Positions 35,552-49,321 of a stretch of 64,000 nt of DNA are shown here, one piece after another (position 1 is the first letter of the stretch; every line of letters starts with the position of its first letter). This DNA is from Lenzites betulinus. Lineage: Eukaryota > Basidiomycota > Agaricomycetes > Polyporales > Polyporaceae. Made by a program: the position numbers and the translations under genes. Below the pieces are notes generated by a model. The model searched no databases and was not told the DNA's origin. It saw only the letters and a program-made list of their open reading frames with translations. The stretch is from NCBI GenBank assembly GCA_022264855.1, contig JABYQU010000034.1, positions 186,001-250,000 on the forward strand, read 5' to 3'.

Positions 35552-36224
35552 TCAACCGATGACGACGCTGAGCGGGAGCGAGGTACTTGTCGCCTCGCCT
35601 CCGCCCGCATCCCCGCTGCACGCGACGGCGAGCGCAACGCGCGGGGCTGAGGAGACGTTGAGGAGCGGACCAGGCGCCCCATGCAATTGCAGCTCGGCGC
35701 CTCGTGTGTCGCGGATAACGACGGCTAGCGGTTCTTGCAGAACTATGTCTTGCAGGAAGATCGACTCGTATGGCGGGGGGCGTATTCCATCGTAGGGAGG
35801 TGGGGGCGGATCAAACGTTCCTCGCTGGCCGCGTATAGTTGCGGCGGGGGAGCTCCTGTGGTGGCACGGTCGCGCGTGGGTATTGCGATCTCGGCGTGGG
35901 GGAGCGAAGAGATATGACCAGAGATAGGCGCGTAAGCGGTGGTACCATGGCACACAGCGATTTGTGAGCGAGGACGTGGTCCGAGTGCAAGAGGCTCTTG
36001 AATAGTATAGGAACCACAGCAGCCAGGTGAAAAAGCCAGCTGGAATCGGCGCGGGTCAGCTATGATGAACGGGGGTGATCATCAGGGCGCGGCGTACCCC
36101 CAAAGATGATCCCGCCTGCAATCGCCGCTCCCGTCAAAGAAGGCTCGGTGCTGGCGCTGACGGCTCCCGACGCCGAGAGCACAACGCGGAGCTGACAAGG
36201 GCAGTGGGTAGAAAATCTCGGCAT
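35552..36224 (-). CDS. Membrane protein with two PPxY motifs
   Basis: Two exons (36224-36098, 36039-35552) give 204 codons plus stop, with a 58-nt intron in phase inside the membrane span (GIIFGAGFFTWLLWFLYY). A short Ser/Ala-rich lumenal-type N-terminus precedes it. The cytosolic part is basic, then carries PPPPPYDGIRPPPYES, two overlapping-type PPxY motifs 8 residues apart. PPxY binds WW domains of Rsp5/Nedd4 ubiquitin ligases, and small membrane proteins with such motifs serve as ligase adaptors (established for yeast Bsd2 and Tre1). A role here is inference. No sequence family is recognised. Confidence 0.6.
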
Positions 36225-37758
36225 GTTCGTAAAGATCGTGAGGGGGCGTGCTGGGAGGGGCGTCCAATATAGCAGGAGAGGCTGTAGTGAATGGCTGTTA
36301 AAGCTTCAAGAGTCTGTGTTGGCCATGGCTGTACATCTTTGTACAAGGCGCTGTGTAACCCTAGTGGAATTGTTTTGGTAGGGTTAGTTAAGTACAACTA
36401 CCAGGACGGGCGAAATACAGTACGACGCGTGGGATAGCGAGCCAAGCGCTTCAGGTGCTCACCGATGTATTTTCGCAGTCAGCCATTTGCCTCGACGATG
36501 CTATACGATAGCGTCCTGGGAAAGAGATGAGCTTCTGATACGATTTCTGCCGGAATCCCACCGCTGTCGGCGCGGGCATGGGGCATCTTTCACTGCAAGG
36601 GTCGGTTCCTACATATGCTAGGGCCACAGGTCTTGTTGGGTTTGGGTGCTAAACGCCGCCTTGTTTCTCTCCGAATCGCACCCGCTACTCCCCAGCTTTG
36701 AGCAGGTAACCTGTCACGAACCTAGTAAGCGGGTGGTCGACATTGTGCGTCTCTTTGCAGTCATCGTGCGTGGCCCCAGTGCTCACCAGCTTGGAATTAC
36801 TCTTAGACAGGAAGCTATCTTGGATTCCGTTCTATACCGTCCAGGAGGTGTTTAGCAGGATTGATAGCCACAAAACGGTCTAGGTTTCAGGTGACAGGAA
36901 TATGGGCGCCATCAGTACTTGAAGTTCATGTGCTCGTCACGTCCGAACTTGGTGCCGCGGCGATTCGAGTCCTTTCCGCTGTCTAGCGTGTCGGTTTGGC
37001 CTAAGTAAATGGCATGCGCACAGTGCTGAGACCGACAACACCAGCTAAATACCGGCGCGGCAGTGAGTGTCCTGTGATCTTGAACCGCGTCTAATTTGTG
37101 TTGAACTTGACGGAGAGAACATACCGTAAAAAGCTAAGTACGCGTACGTATACTGCACAGCTTCTCGCAGGTCTGCATGTAACCACTCACGCTTATTCTC
37201 GTACGTGGTTGCAACGTGTACACTTCTGTTCTGTATATGCTCACACCAACGCGTCCGCGTCAAGGGCCATGAACGTTCTTTGACATTGTGGTACATTTGA
37301 TAAGGGTAAGAGTTGGAGTATATACAGAACCACCGGCCCATCCTCTCCACGAGGAAAATCGAGTGGAGAAGCGTAAGGCACTGAGACGTCCGTGTTCTTC
37401 TTGAACCGGCCTGACACTCTAACAACCGCGCAAAATGCACCCAGAGGGTGCATTGCAGTCATGAGCAACATGGGGAAAAGTATGGCCGGTTCGCCGCACG
37501 AGAGAAAAACATGACACCGCAGCGCCGGATTATAAGGGATGGACGGGCGTGGGAATGTTCTGATATTTAGGGCCGGTTTGAAGGCGCACTGGCAGTTTGT
37601 GGCGCGTCTCGGCACTGAACGCGTTCAGCGGAAACGCTCTCCTTTTGAAGCTACACCGTTAACTTGTTCTGCTGCTGTTGCTCCATTGTCTGTGAACACG
37701 CTCGGCTCATATGCACTGACAGTCTTGAACAGTTTCTGTGCGCACCTCTGGGAAGCTT
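36225..37758. other. Long intergenic region before the WDR7-like gene
   Basis: About 1.5 kb with only short, unconvincing open frames on both strands. No repeat or RNA gene is recognised. Confidence 0.55.
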
Positions 37759-40700
37759 ATGCACTCCGTTACTATCCCGGTGTCTCTACCGCCCTCTCGC
37801 AATGGCGTCGGCAAAGGCGACAACAGCATGCTCGTGGAAGAGAGTTTCACCCAGAGTACACCCTCCGTTGTGGTGACCTGGGGTCAACCACAGACAATCT
37901 CACCTACTGGAAACCAGCCCGACACAGCGGGCACGTACGGTGTGGTAGTAGGTTGTAGAGATGGCTCTGCCTTCGTCTTGTGCTCGTCAAATGGCTCTAC
38001 AACTCCACCAAATATCTCGGTGTCTATTCCACCTGTCTCAAGCCCCCGAGAGCCTCTGTCGCCGCCCACTAGTCCCAGGCGTTATCGCGGTCTAGGTCAC
38101 GCGTCTTCGCGGTCCGCGTCTCCCTCCTCTGCCAAGTCTGCACTGTCTCCCTTCCAGCTTACTCGTTCTCGCGTGGTGTCGTCAGTGTCTACAGAATCGG
38201 CCGAGGCACCCAAAAATTATGTCGACTTCGATGAGGAGCAAGAACGGCTGCGCGGTATGTTGAAGGGCAAGCCCAGTAGGGACAGGAACTCTTCCACGTC
38301 GCGTACTCGCGCGGATAGGGAGATCACACAATTGACCGCTACTTCTGCCGGTGCCCCGCGTAAAGAGGACCCGCGGGGCTACCTTACCGCTGCTCTTTCT
38401 CCGTCTTCATCGACCTTATCTCTTTCCCCGTCCAATCCTCCCTCCCCGACCTTCCCTTCCGGCGTTTCTCCCGAGCCGGCCGCTGCATATCCACTAAGCC
38501 TGCGATTTCATGTCTTTCTACCGTTCGCTTGCGCAGGCTCTTCTGTCTCTGCGCTTAAGGTACACGAGGGTGGGCGATATATCTCTTGTCTGCATACAAC
38601 AGGGTGACTTCACACGGATTCTTGAAGGACAACAAAAAAAGCTGACCTCAGCACCCACAGCGGGCTCTCCGTGCACACGACAACAGACGGATCTTGCATT
38701 GTATCAACGCTTGTGGAAGCTAAGCTGAAGGCCCCTTTGGGTGGCAAGGCCCAGCCGACACCGTCCGTGCTCTGGGTGTGGAGAAGTCTCCTAGTCGCTG
38801 CGTCTGAAGAGGTGCGCCGACTCGCCCTCGGTGTCGGCCTCGCGCTAATAGTTCCCATTGTTTGTACATTACACACATAAATTTGCAGTCAACTATACTT
38901 TTTGCATGCGCATCGCCCGACGAGCTCTATCCCACAAATCAGTTTCTCGACGCGGGCACCAGTGACTCAGAGAATCAGTCACTCGTCGTCGCATACGAGC
39001 TGCGCTTCGGCGCTGACAGCGAGGCGAAGCTCGAGCAGCTCGGGCCGTGGGCAGTGGACGGACCCCTAAACTCTATCGGCCTTCGAGCCAACCACGACCG
39101 TGGGTACCATCTGTCGCTCTACCTCCCTGCTACGCTGACCATCTTCTCGAAAGACACCCTCACTCTCTTCCATGCGGGCCCTGCTGGCCATCTCGTCTCG
39201 CGCTCCTTGAGCATCAACGATCCCCTGCCCGAGCCAGAGGACCTCCCGGGCGCACACTCGTCAACACATCTCCCTCTGCCGAATCCATTCAAGGCACTGA
39301 AAGCACTCTCGACAGAGAATATCCCGGACACGGAGAGTGGCGCTAGTCCTGATCGCATCGAGATTGGGGATGAAGTCAACGTCGGAGAACTTGGGTTGAC
39401 TGAACCGTTGTTAGGGCTGCGGGCTCATGACGGTGACGCGGATGCTCGTGTCTGTGCATGGTCTGCTCATGAGTTGGTGGTACGTCTGGGTATATTGGCT
39501 TTGCTGTGTCCTATGGTCCGCTGATAAAATATCCTATGGACAGATCGGCACATGGGCGCATGGCGGTTTAGTAACGCTGCCTGTGGTTGCGCTATCTGGA
39601 ATACAGGAAGCACGCTGGATTGATCACGGTTCTTGTTCCCTGTTATTCACGGTAAGATTTACGTGTTAGCCTCAGAGTGTCAACTGATATGGAATGATAA
39701 TAGGATCGATTGGTTGTGTACAGCATCCCGCCAAATTCCGCCGGGAAGGAGACACAGGAAATGCAGTGCGTACACGGTTTTCGGTGCGAACTCAAACGCA
39801 TATACCCACGTTCAGACAGACCTTTCGTAACGCAGACTGTCCCCATCTCGCCATATGAAGCAGCTACCATCGCACCGAACGGACACGTCATCTCGACGCG
39901 GGTGAAGAACCGCCGCCGCCGAATCCATCATTCCACCCTCAATCCGACTGGTCTCTCTGCGAAAGAGGACATCAGAACGCACGCTTTATGGAAAGCACAA
40001 ACGGATGCGTCCTTACCGCCGCAGTCGGCTCCCCGAATATCGTCCGTCCTCCCGATTGACTTGGACAATATTGTTGTAGGATACAGTGCGCTTTCTCGCC
40101 GACTGCGGTGTATTCTAAGGTCTAATTTGAATTTTAGCGGATGGACGGGTGTCTCGCTCCTCCTTGCAGGATGTGGCGCAGAAGGGCAACACTATTGCCG
40201 CACAGGTTTCTGACCTTGCACTGCCTGGCCTAGTTCTCGCCGTGGACGTCATTCAGAACACCAGGACGAGGGAACGAATGGTAGTCGGCGGGTCGGATGA
40301 CGGTACGATCGCCGTGTGGGACCTCGAGTACGTCTCTTCCCATTCCTTCTCTTCCGGTGCAAGGCGAGGACTGACCATGTGATATGAACAGGACGATGAA
40401 GCTGTGTGCTAGGTGGACGGTGTTCACTACACCGCTCGCGCGAGTTATCTCCCTTGAGGATGAAGGTGTGGGTCGCCTACACGGTTGTATGCTATGCATA
40501 TCACAGGATGGGACCATCGCGGTCATTGCTGTAGACGGGTACCAATTGTACGCCATCTCCTCTGATCCTTACGCCCACATAACGTTCATGCCCGCCTCAG
40601 CGTATACCTAGTACCCGCCTCTGCGGCGCCGCTCAAGCGGGTATGTTTGGGGGAAAACAACCTTCTATTGGTGTATGCGGACGGCCGCGCGAGGCTGTGG

Positions 40701-42922
40701 GATACAGGGACTAGGGAGTTCTGGCGTTCAATGAGCGTGGAGAAGGCAGAGGAGCTGGTCCAGCAGGGTGGTTGGCACCAGTGGTAAGCCCGAATCATCT
40801 GGCTGGCTCCTGCATCGCTTCTGATGCTTATGCTCACGGCCGAATTCCCCAGGGACATCGGTAAGCCATCGGAGAAGACGCAGGCTCTGTCCTCGCCCGG
40901 GTACAGCTCCCCCGACGCCTGTGAGGACCTCTCCCCATCTCTCACCCAATGCATCATCACTCACGTACCACTCAGCCTCCACACTTCTTTTGGATATTCC
41001 TGCCCTCCTCAAGCAATTGTCTCCGAGCCCGGTGGTCTCCGCGGCCAATCTCAGTCCCAAGAAGAAGCTGGACCATGCTCGCGCCCTCCTATCGATACTG
41101 CTCACATTCGGGATCAGCGAGGGTATCGACACCATATGTGGCGAGGGGCTTGCCATTAAGCCCTCCTCGGCAACAATTGGGGTAGTGAGGTATATGCTCC
41201 CCAGTGCTCACCCGCAGGCAGGTTACTAACGCAACAAAAAGCCCACATACGCTCTCCATTGTCTCACAGCAAAGCTCAGCGAGCGTGTGGACGGTGTCAC
41301 CTGAGGCTTCTGCAGAACGTGCGCTCGCGATCCTTGCATTGTTGCACTTCCTCAGCCAATTTGAAGGTATGGGAGCCCCCGCCCGTTCAACAACTCGAAG
41401 GCTCAATTGATTGCGGTAGATTTGGCGCAGGACGCGAGCACTGTGACGACGTTCTATGCAGCGTCCATCGGCCAGCTTGTCCCTGGCCACCAGACCCCGA
41501 GCATCCCGCGGCTTGCCCACCATATGCTGAACACACAATGTAAGTAGCGCCGTCGGAGGGTCGTGGTGGAGGATGTAGCTGAGCACGCACATCACCAGCG
41601 GCGGAAGTACGACATGCCGTCCGTTTACTGCTTGATGCCGGGGTGGCGCGACTGTCAGATGGTGAGACAGCGGAGCTGGCGGAAACATGGCAGCAATATC
41701 GTGAGTTCCCCCGCTCTGCGCTTCGAATCAACGACGCTCACGATGTCATAGTTCCGGTCACCCAGCCTGAGAAAGAGAGGGACGCATCGCAAAGCGCGAA
41801 GGCACTGTGTATATGCGGTTTCGTCGCCGTGGAGAAGTACAGCTTGCTGCCGACAAGGTACGAAAACAATTTAAATCTTGCAGCAACGCCCACATACCCA
41901 TATCCTCCGACAGTACGCTCACCGACATCGCCAAGTCCATCGCGATCTACCTGCACGACGAAACCTCGCCCCACCGCTCGCTCGCGATCGACCTCTGCTC
42001 GCGCGGCTTCCAGGTGTGGCAGCAGTACGTCGACGCGGTCGAGATGCTCCGCGCGCTCTTCACGCTCGCGACGACGACGAAGAAGGAGGCGATCGCGGTC
42101 CCGAACATCGGCGTGCAGGCGCGCACCGCGGTGATGCAGATCGCGGCGGGGAACACGCCGCTGTTCATGACGACGCTCGCGCTCGACATCCTGCACCCGC
42201 GCAGCGTGCAGCACCGCAAGTCCGTCATGCAGCTCGTCGTGTTCCTCATCCGCAAGAAACCGCTCGTGCTGTACGGGAACCTGCCCCGGCTCGTCGAGGC
42301 GATCGTGAAGTCGCTTGACCCGAACTCGAGCGCGAGCCGCGATGCGGTCCTGGACTCTGCTACGGAGATCCTGAGCCATATCGTGCAGACGTGAGACTTT
42401 CCTACGGTTGTATCAACGCAGAGCATTATTGACCGAGACGCGACAGCTTCCCCACCGTCGACTTCCATATGGCCTCGCAGCGTCTCGCAGTCGGCACGAG
42501 CGAAGGAGCAGTGGTCATGTACGACCTCAAGACTGCAACGCGCCTCTATGTGCTCGAGGGGCACAAGAAGCGCACCACCGCATGCAGCTTTTCGCCAGAC
42601 GGTCGGCGGCTCGTTACCATGTCGCTCGAGGAGGCGGACGTGCTTGTCTGGAAGGTCGGATCGAGCTTCACGAGCTTGTTCATGCCCGGGGCACCCCCAC
42701 GCCAAGGCCATGGGGGCGGCGAACCGTTCAAGCGGCTCGAGTTCCATATTGGGGACGCAGGTGAGTATCGTTGATGTTAATAACGCAGGCAACAGACTGA
42801 TTTTTCCGTGTGTAGCGCACATGACCATCGAGGCGTCGTTAGTGAACGTTCAATTCGATTGGCTTACCGACCGGAACGTGCGCCTCAAGATCAGGGATAG
42901 TATACTGACATTTAGCACGTAG
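37759..42922 (+). CDS. WD40 protein, WDR7 / rabconnectin-3 beta-like
   Basis: About 17 exons over 5.2 kb. WD-type segments sit at the N-terminus (YGVVVGCRDGSAFVL), then MVVGGSDDGTIAVWDLE and LLLVYADGRARLWDT, separated by a Ser-rich insert. A helical middle (ARALLSILLTFGISEG, IAIYLHDETSPHRSLAIDL, VVFLIRKKPLVLYG) leads to a C-terminal WD pair (LAVGTSEGAVVMYDLKT, FSPDGRRLVTMSLEE). This interrupted propeller-helix-propeller plan is that of WDR7/WDR72. WDR7 partners DMXL proteins and regulates V-ATPase assembly on endomembranes. The intron at 38603-38650 (CTGAC branch point, 48 nt) restores the frame across an A-rich tract. The junction near 38811-38887 is uncertain. Confidence 0.75.
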
Positions 42923-43181
42923 ACGCGGCCCACCGCTGTTACTTCCCTATATCTTATATTTCGAGAATTTGTATTTCCCATACAGCGTATGTCTTGTTGA
43001 TAAACAGGCGCGGATTTACCGGAACACAACCACACTAAACCACAGCACAGCATCACAAGCCCAAACCCATCATATGCGATCCGACACAAACGACGCAGAC
43101 GCTAACACAAATACAGGTCATGACGGTCATTACCCAGTTCCCACAGCACTAGCTCGGTTCTCCCTGCCTACGCACGTCCGC
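42923..43181. other. Convergent gap between WDR7-like and TRK genes
   Basis: About 260 bp of 3' flank for both genes; nothing else is seen. Confidence 0.5.
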
Positions 43182-46100
43182 TCACACATTGCGTTCGCTC
43201 CCCCCATCCTCCCTCACATGTCCCATCTCCGGAACCCGCGGGGCAGCCCACGTCCCGCCCTCCTTCACACACACTCGTTCCCGCGGCTCCTCCACAACCA
43301 GACTAATCGTGCGCGTACGCCGGTGCATGCGCGTCGCGAGCTCGTCCGGGTCGTGCAGGCGCTGCACCTGCGACGCGTCATCCACCTCGTGGTACGCCTC
43401 CTTCTCGTCCCCGCTCTCGCCGTGCGGCGCGGGCGCGGGCTCGCTGGTAGTGTGCGAACGGATGACGAGGAACTCGCTCGGCATGAGCACGGCGCGGTCG
43501 AGCGCGACGGGCAGGCCGCGGTGCCGTCCGCGGAGCATGACGGCGCAGACGATGAGCTTGGACAGGGTGTGCATCTCGCCGGAGAGGGAGTAGTTGAACT
43601 GTGCCATGGTGAGAACTAGTGAGCGAGACTCATTGAGTGGTCATTGGGTACGGACGTACACCTGGTATTCCGAGTGACAGTCCGACGGTGCCGTATGCGG
43701 ACACGAGCTCGAAAACTGGGTTTATTAGCATCGAGGGTAGCTGGTCTGGAGCAGATCGGGGCTCACGCAAGGCGAATATGTTGAAGTACGATTGCTTGCT
43801 CGGGTCAGTAAGGCTAGGACGCTGCGCAAGATAAGGATGAGGAAAACTCCCTTCTATAATTCGACCAGCGTACCTCGATTATGCAGAGCAAAAAGAGCGA
43901 GCCCGCGAGCCACCACATGTCTATACAAAGCTGATGTAAGCATGAAGCGTACCGCGACGGGTGAGGCGACGACTGACCGAACGACAGCTGCCTGCGCGCG
44001 TGCCGCGCCAAGTAGCGGCCCCAGATGGCGACGCGAGACTCAGTAGGCCGGTTCCAATGTTCGTCGTCGTTCAGCTCGTCGTCCCCATCGTCATCCACGT
44101 ATACCCCGAGCGATCCGGCCTCGTACACGTTTGTCGAGCGCACGCTGACGATGTTCGATTAGCCATGTCATGTGAGTCGAGAAAGAAGTATGTTACCTCA
44201 TGGCGATAGGGTAAATCGCGATGTACATCATGATAACCGACAGGACTCTGCGCGAGGAACGGCGTCAATACAACAAACCGAACAGAAGTGGGATCTATGC
44301 TGCTTACTGCACGGCGGGCATCAAACTGGACATGGGGATCGGCTGATACCCCGCGTTCCTGCACGCCGCAGCATCGAGGATCGCGTCCACAAACTTGACA
44401 CCAAGCGGCAGCGAGTCCGTCGCCTTATTCCCGATATCGAGCACGAGGTAGAAGAGCAGGTTCGTGCAACTGTCGAAAAGAGGAAGCGCACGCGCCCGGC
44501 AATCAAGCTCAGCCCCCGGACGGTACGAGTCTAAGTCTAACGGAACGGGCGGCTCACTTGAGAAGCATGACGGTGCCGAGGAGGAGCCACGTCTGCCGGG
44601 ACGGGAAGAGGTAGATCGTGCACCTTCGCGGGTGGTCGAGCAGGAAGTGCAGGGACTCCTTCGTGCGTGATCGGCCGGGGAGCTTCGTCAGAAGCCAGCT
44701 GCGGGCGGAGATGTTAGCGTTGTGTACACTTGGGTGTCATTTCCGGGCCCGAAAGGGTCTTGACTCACATGAACAAACGAAGACTGGCGCAGCACGGGCG
44801 TGTTCAGCTACGGACCTATACTAGGGAATAGAATGCGAGAATCTTACAAGATCGGCTGCGGATATCGAACGTGCAAGATCAGTAAACAGGTCGACATAAC
44901 CGACGCCCACAGTGACGTACAAGGCATGTATTCCCCGCGAGCACGCAGATCACGATAAACACGATCATAGGGTACGCGGTCTGGAAAGGGACCATGTTCT
45001 GATCGACAAGTGACATGCCTGTGCAGCGTGTGGGTGAGTAATCGGAAGGGAACCATCTGGTCAATCAAGCGCACCCGTGTTTGCCCAGGCTCCGACGATC
45101 TGGAAGGCCGAGAACCTGTATAAGGATGAGCGACGATCATGAGGATGTCATTTTAGGTCGACATACCACACGGAGTTTATTTCCCTGTGCTGAAGAGGTA
45201 CATGGTAGTTCTCTTGCCATCTTTCCATGGACATGTATGGCGCGGTGACGATGAAGGAGATACTCAGTAGCCCTATATAGTACTGTACCCCGTCGCAGAT
45301 AAGTCTACTTGTATGCGATCTGTACTCGTGACCAGCACTTACCGCAGGTATGATCCAGGACAGCGAACAGAGCGCGCGGTATTCGACGCCACCGAGCTCT
45401 TCGATGTTCTCCGCGGTGAGGCCATAGAACGAAGAGTTCCGCTTGACGGTCGCACTGAAACTCAGATAGGGCACGCGTTTGACCGGCGCATCACCCTCCT
45501 CGGTAATCCCACTTGCAGCTTGAGGGACCAGCGTTTCCGTCCGAGGCACCGTCAGCGTGCGCTTGAGACGGCGCTGGAGGCTAAGAGGTGTTTTGCGCGC
45601 GATGAGTGCAAGCAGGTCTTGTATGCCGGGGAAACCTCCAAAGTCGTCCTCCTCGGACGCCGGTTGGGCTGGAGGTGGAGGGATAGTAGACGTCCGAAAT
45701 GAGCGGCGACTCGCGGCGCTGCTCATTACATCAATACCGCTCGCTTCAGCTGGCCTGTCTGATGTGACCCTGGGAGCGTGCGCGCCCATTGGACCGATAG
45801 GATGCGGCGCGATGTCCAGCCGTCGAATCATATCTGCTCGCAGGGGCAACTTGGCGCCCCGTCTCTGGCTAGAGCTACGCGAGGTCGAGGGTGACATCGA
45901 GGGAGCGCCGCCGTTATTACGCTGTTTCTCTTGAAAACGTGCAAGCGTCTCTCTGATGTGGCGTAGAGAGGGAGAAATGTTTTGTGGCGTCTGGACGGTG
46001 TGATCTCTTTCCATCTCGGCGGAGACGATGTGGCGCAGGTTACGGAGGAAATACCATCTGCGTATGTGTGAGGTCGACATCAACATATTAGAATATATAG

Positions 46101-46494
46101 CGGCATTACCTCCGCACTAGGACGACAATCCACGCCACGAAGGCCTACATTTGCATGAGCAAAGTTAGGGGATACGATGTTGTGGCACGACCTACCTGGT
46201 TTCCGATCAACTCAAGGATAACAAGAACGACCTCTTGCCATATCGTAAATGCGCTCAGGTCTGCAGTGACGAGGCCTGTGCCAGTCGCGCCGCTGACAGA
46301 TATGTATAAGGCGTCGATGAACTTAACATAGAAGCGCCCGTTGCTGGCCCATATGATTGTCGCCCCAAGCAACGGGATGATGAGGCTGATAAATATGGTA
46401 AGATGGGCGAAGAGTAGTCGCCAAATGTTACGCACAATGCTAGAAAATGGAGCCTGTAGAAGTTGACGCTAGCCTTGACATATCTCCAAAACAT
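43182..46494 (-). CDS. TRK1: TRK-type high-affinity potassium transporter
   Basis: About 17 exons, starting 46494-46436 and 46385-46196 and ending in the frame that stops at 43182. It starts MFWRYVKASVNFYRLHFLA. The first pore unit shows YISVSGATGTGLVTADLSAF. A large cytosolic Ser/Arg-rich loop follows (about 46030-45390). Later pore units include FQIVGAWANTGMSLVDQNMV, ACRNAGYQPIPM and LVSAYGTVGLSLGIP, and the protein ends after a hydrophilic tail. Four such pore loops with Gly filters are the TRK fold; the protein takes up K+ across the plasma membrane. Two adjacent exons are tiny: 8 nt (44855-44848) and 15 nt (44783-44769). Together they encode PIFLRLFI in frame. Confidence 0.92.
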
Positions 46495-47644
46495 GGTGCT
46501 TCGCCCGACTGGTCGCGGCCGGAGGACGGTAGGCTTGCCTCCTTGACTGAGCGACCCAGCCGGGGCTGTGAGTCAGTAGTCTATGTGGAAGACGGGTGAG
46601 TACCAGTACCTTACAAACACAAACACATGAGCAGCGAGGAGATGAAGGGAAGGACGGGTTGTTATATGGATCGGCATATAACATTCGCCCACCATCACGT
46701 GACTGACCTGGACGCTCTGTACTTCTGTCATAGTGTCCCGATGGTCTTGAGGAGGGCGTCATGGACGGTGACTATGAGAGAGCGCACTTGCGCAGGGGTA
46801 GACGGCACGAACGAACCGGACAACCTTGCAGGCGCTCGTTGCAGCCGTGTCCAAGGGCGAGGACCCCGGAGACCGATCCTCAACATAAGCGACTTTCTCC
46901 CACATCTTCTGTGTCATACATTCCCTTGAATGCGTACATGAAGAGCTATGCGTAACTGGATAAGAGAAGGCCGCTAATCAAAGTTACCCTTGCGTGCAGA
47001 GTTTGAACTTTAAGGCTGGGAGATGAGCGCCTCTTCTCGCCGAAGAAGGCAAGAGCTTTGGAAACTAACAAGCGAAAACAACCCAGATTCACGATCTATC
47101 ATTTGCTATCGCCTTGAACAACCCAGTGGCAGCTGCCTCAGCATGCGTCCAGTGCTCACTAAAACGTCATGGCAAACATAACTATATGCTGTCTAGTTCT
47201 ACCTGCTTTATTCATCAAAGCTTGTCAGCGTGACCACAGTCACTGCGTTAAGCACAAGATTGCACGACGTGATTTCACCGCGGGGACGTGGGGTTACCTG
47301 AATAGCCACGCGGATATGCCAAGTAGTTGTTGAATAGCCCCGGCGGAACGGCAAGTTTCCTAAGGAGTGTAATCCATGAATAGTATGCGCATAGCCGCCA
47401 GTGTGATCCCAGATCTCCACAGGGTTATTCCGCATCCACCACTTGTCGAGTTGAGCGCCCGCAAGCTCACGTACACGCACATCCACTCTAGTGTTATTCT
47501 GCATCCCCCCGCGTGCAACGTAGTACACAAACATAGGGAACCATGACGTGTCTGCCCTTGCGCTGCTCAAGAGGAAGTTAAAATGGAGGTATGTGGTCAG
47601 CCTGCCCCAGAGCTCTCCCTCTCCCGACCCATCACGTCCTCGCT
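46495..47644. other. Intergenic region upstream of TRK gene
   Basis: About 1.15 kb. A 120-codon open frame on the minus strand (47208-47570) contains several Trp residues but no motif I recognise and no linked exon. It is left uncalled. Confidence 0.5.
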
Positions 47645-48632
47645 ATGGCGTCCAGACCTCGCACTTTCCTCCCATACAAGATCAGGCCGCCTCCTCGTCG
47701 TATTCTTCGCCTGCGCGATCTCCTAGCCCGACCACGCGATCCCCGCGAGCCAAGCTTGCCCGCTGAGCTGTTCACGGCGGCGCTTCTTGAGAACGACTTC
47801 CTCGGACTCAAGGACCTGAAGAACCAAGAGCCGATTCACAATGTAGTGGTCCGATTAGTCTCGCAGGAGATCCGCGTAAGTGATATGACTATCAATGAAT
47901 CCGTATAGCTAACTAGTTGCGGGGCGCTGTGGAGGGAATCTTTCAGGTCCCGTCAACTTACAACTTGAAGCTACATCTGGTTCTGGAACCGAGGATGTTC
48001 ATGACCTCATTCAGGGTAGTCCTTGCTGATTTTGTTGGGGACGAGTGCCAGTATTCGGCCCCAACATGGCTGCAAAGCTTGCGTCTTGCGCGGAGGGCGC
48101 CAAACTTTGGAATTCATCCGAAGCTATGAATGGCTGGAGAAAATCGTGTATCCCCTAGTCACCACACCCGCGCCGACCCCCCTGCCCGTCGAGCGTGCTT
48201 GGAGGGATGTCCTCGCGGTCATAACGCGCATCAAGGTAAGTGTATCGTTTGCCCGTGCACCTCGTATGCTGTGATCTGCCATCTCACACGCGTACCAGGA
48301 GGTCTGCGAGCCTCGCAGCCTCGTACCACATCCCCCCTTCCGCAGCTCCCTCGTACCAAGAGACTGCCTGCCGTGTACGGCATCAGCGGTGGCCATCTCT
48401 ACCAGGCCACCGCCCGCTACCCGCCAGGTACGTCCATCAATAGGCAATATGCATTGCTCTCCCATACATGCACGCATTGTGTGCCGGTCTCATAGGTTGG
48501 CCCCGTTATATATGTACTGTACTTCCCTCCTCCTCGTCTGGTATCCGCTCATACCAACCAATACATATGTCATATGCAATCAACGATCCATTCGACTGCC
48601 CCGTGTGTGTGTGTGTGCGCAGCGCCCGATGA
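47645..48632 (+). CDS. Conserved-looking small protein of unknown function
   Basis: Five exons (47645-47875, 47947-47996, 48052-48235, 48346-48427, 48496-48632) give 227 codons plus stop, all with GT-AG introns. The first intron has a GCTAAC branch point. The protein starts MASRPRTFLPYKIRPPP, strongly basic as in mitochondrial or nucleolar proteins, then has a helical part (ELFTAALLENDFLGLKDL) and TLEFIRSYEWLEKIVYPLV. The last exon ends in a Cys-rich stretch (CPVCVCVRSAR) encoded by a GT repeat, which makes the true stop uncertain. I do not recognise the family. Confidence 0.5.
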
Positions 48633-49321
48633 AAGGATAAACACTTCGGCGCTAGACGATAATATTTATGAACCAATATATATCTGTGGATATCCACCAT
48701 CCCGCATCATCGTAGCCACACGGAGATCTTCAATCGCCTGAGCATATCCCGGAACGAACGTGGGGTGTACTGCCAAATCCCCTTGGCGCTGACTTAGGGT
48801 CTACATGAATCTCACCTTCGGTGATCCCGCGGCCCATCCCGTGGGGATGGAGGATATCCTCCCGTGGTTATTAGGTAGGAAACGGGACGGATTTATCCAT
48901 CCCCACACGATATTATGTCAGATACCCATTCATGGCGATGTAAGTGATATTCATGATAACCGCGGCCATTCTACGCAGGTGTCTACTTAGCCGTTCACGC
49001 AGTGAGTGGATGTATCTTGCCCCCCTTTCGTCCGCTCATCTCCTGTTGGTAGACGGGAGTTACGACGACTCTTTCTATGCAGCTCTTCCAGACCAGCTAT
49101 TTCTCCAATGGAAATGCTTGAAGAATCAACGATACTCCGAATCCACTCTGAGACCGCATCGTTCTCGCGAAAAAGAACTCGGCAGATCATCAATCAATTG
49201 CTTCAGATTGCTTCTTATGTTTGGGCGCTAAACACACTCTACCCCTTTCCCTGTTTTCTCCTCCCTCCACCGCTTCAAAACAGAACGGCAGCTTCGCAAA
49301 CTGTAGGCGAAGTGAACAAAA
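48633..49321. other. Intergenic region
   Basis: About 690 bp before the tRNA gene. A 15-nt GT run lies just upstream (48603-48617). No gene is recognised. Confidence 0.5.

Noticed and set aside
38634..38640. Frameshift in an A7 tract of the WDR7-like gene
   Set aside because: A 48-nt GT-AG intron (38603-38650) with a CTGAC branch point covers the tract and restores the reading frame without any indel.
41738..42379. 213-codon open frame on the minus strand
   Set aside because: It is antisense to a GC-rich, conserved exon of the WDR7-like gene and is explained by codon bias.
4308..46494. V-ATPase c subunit, WDR7-like protein and TRK transporter as a functional gene cluster
   Set aside because: They are up to 40 kb apart among unrelated genes on both strands. 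Shared membrane-energisation roles are probably coincidental.
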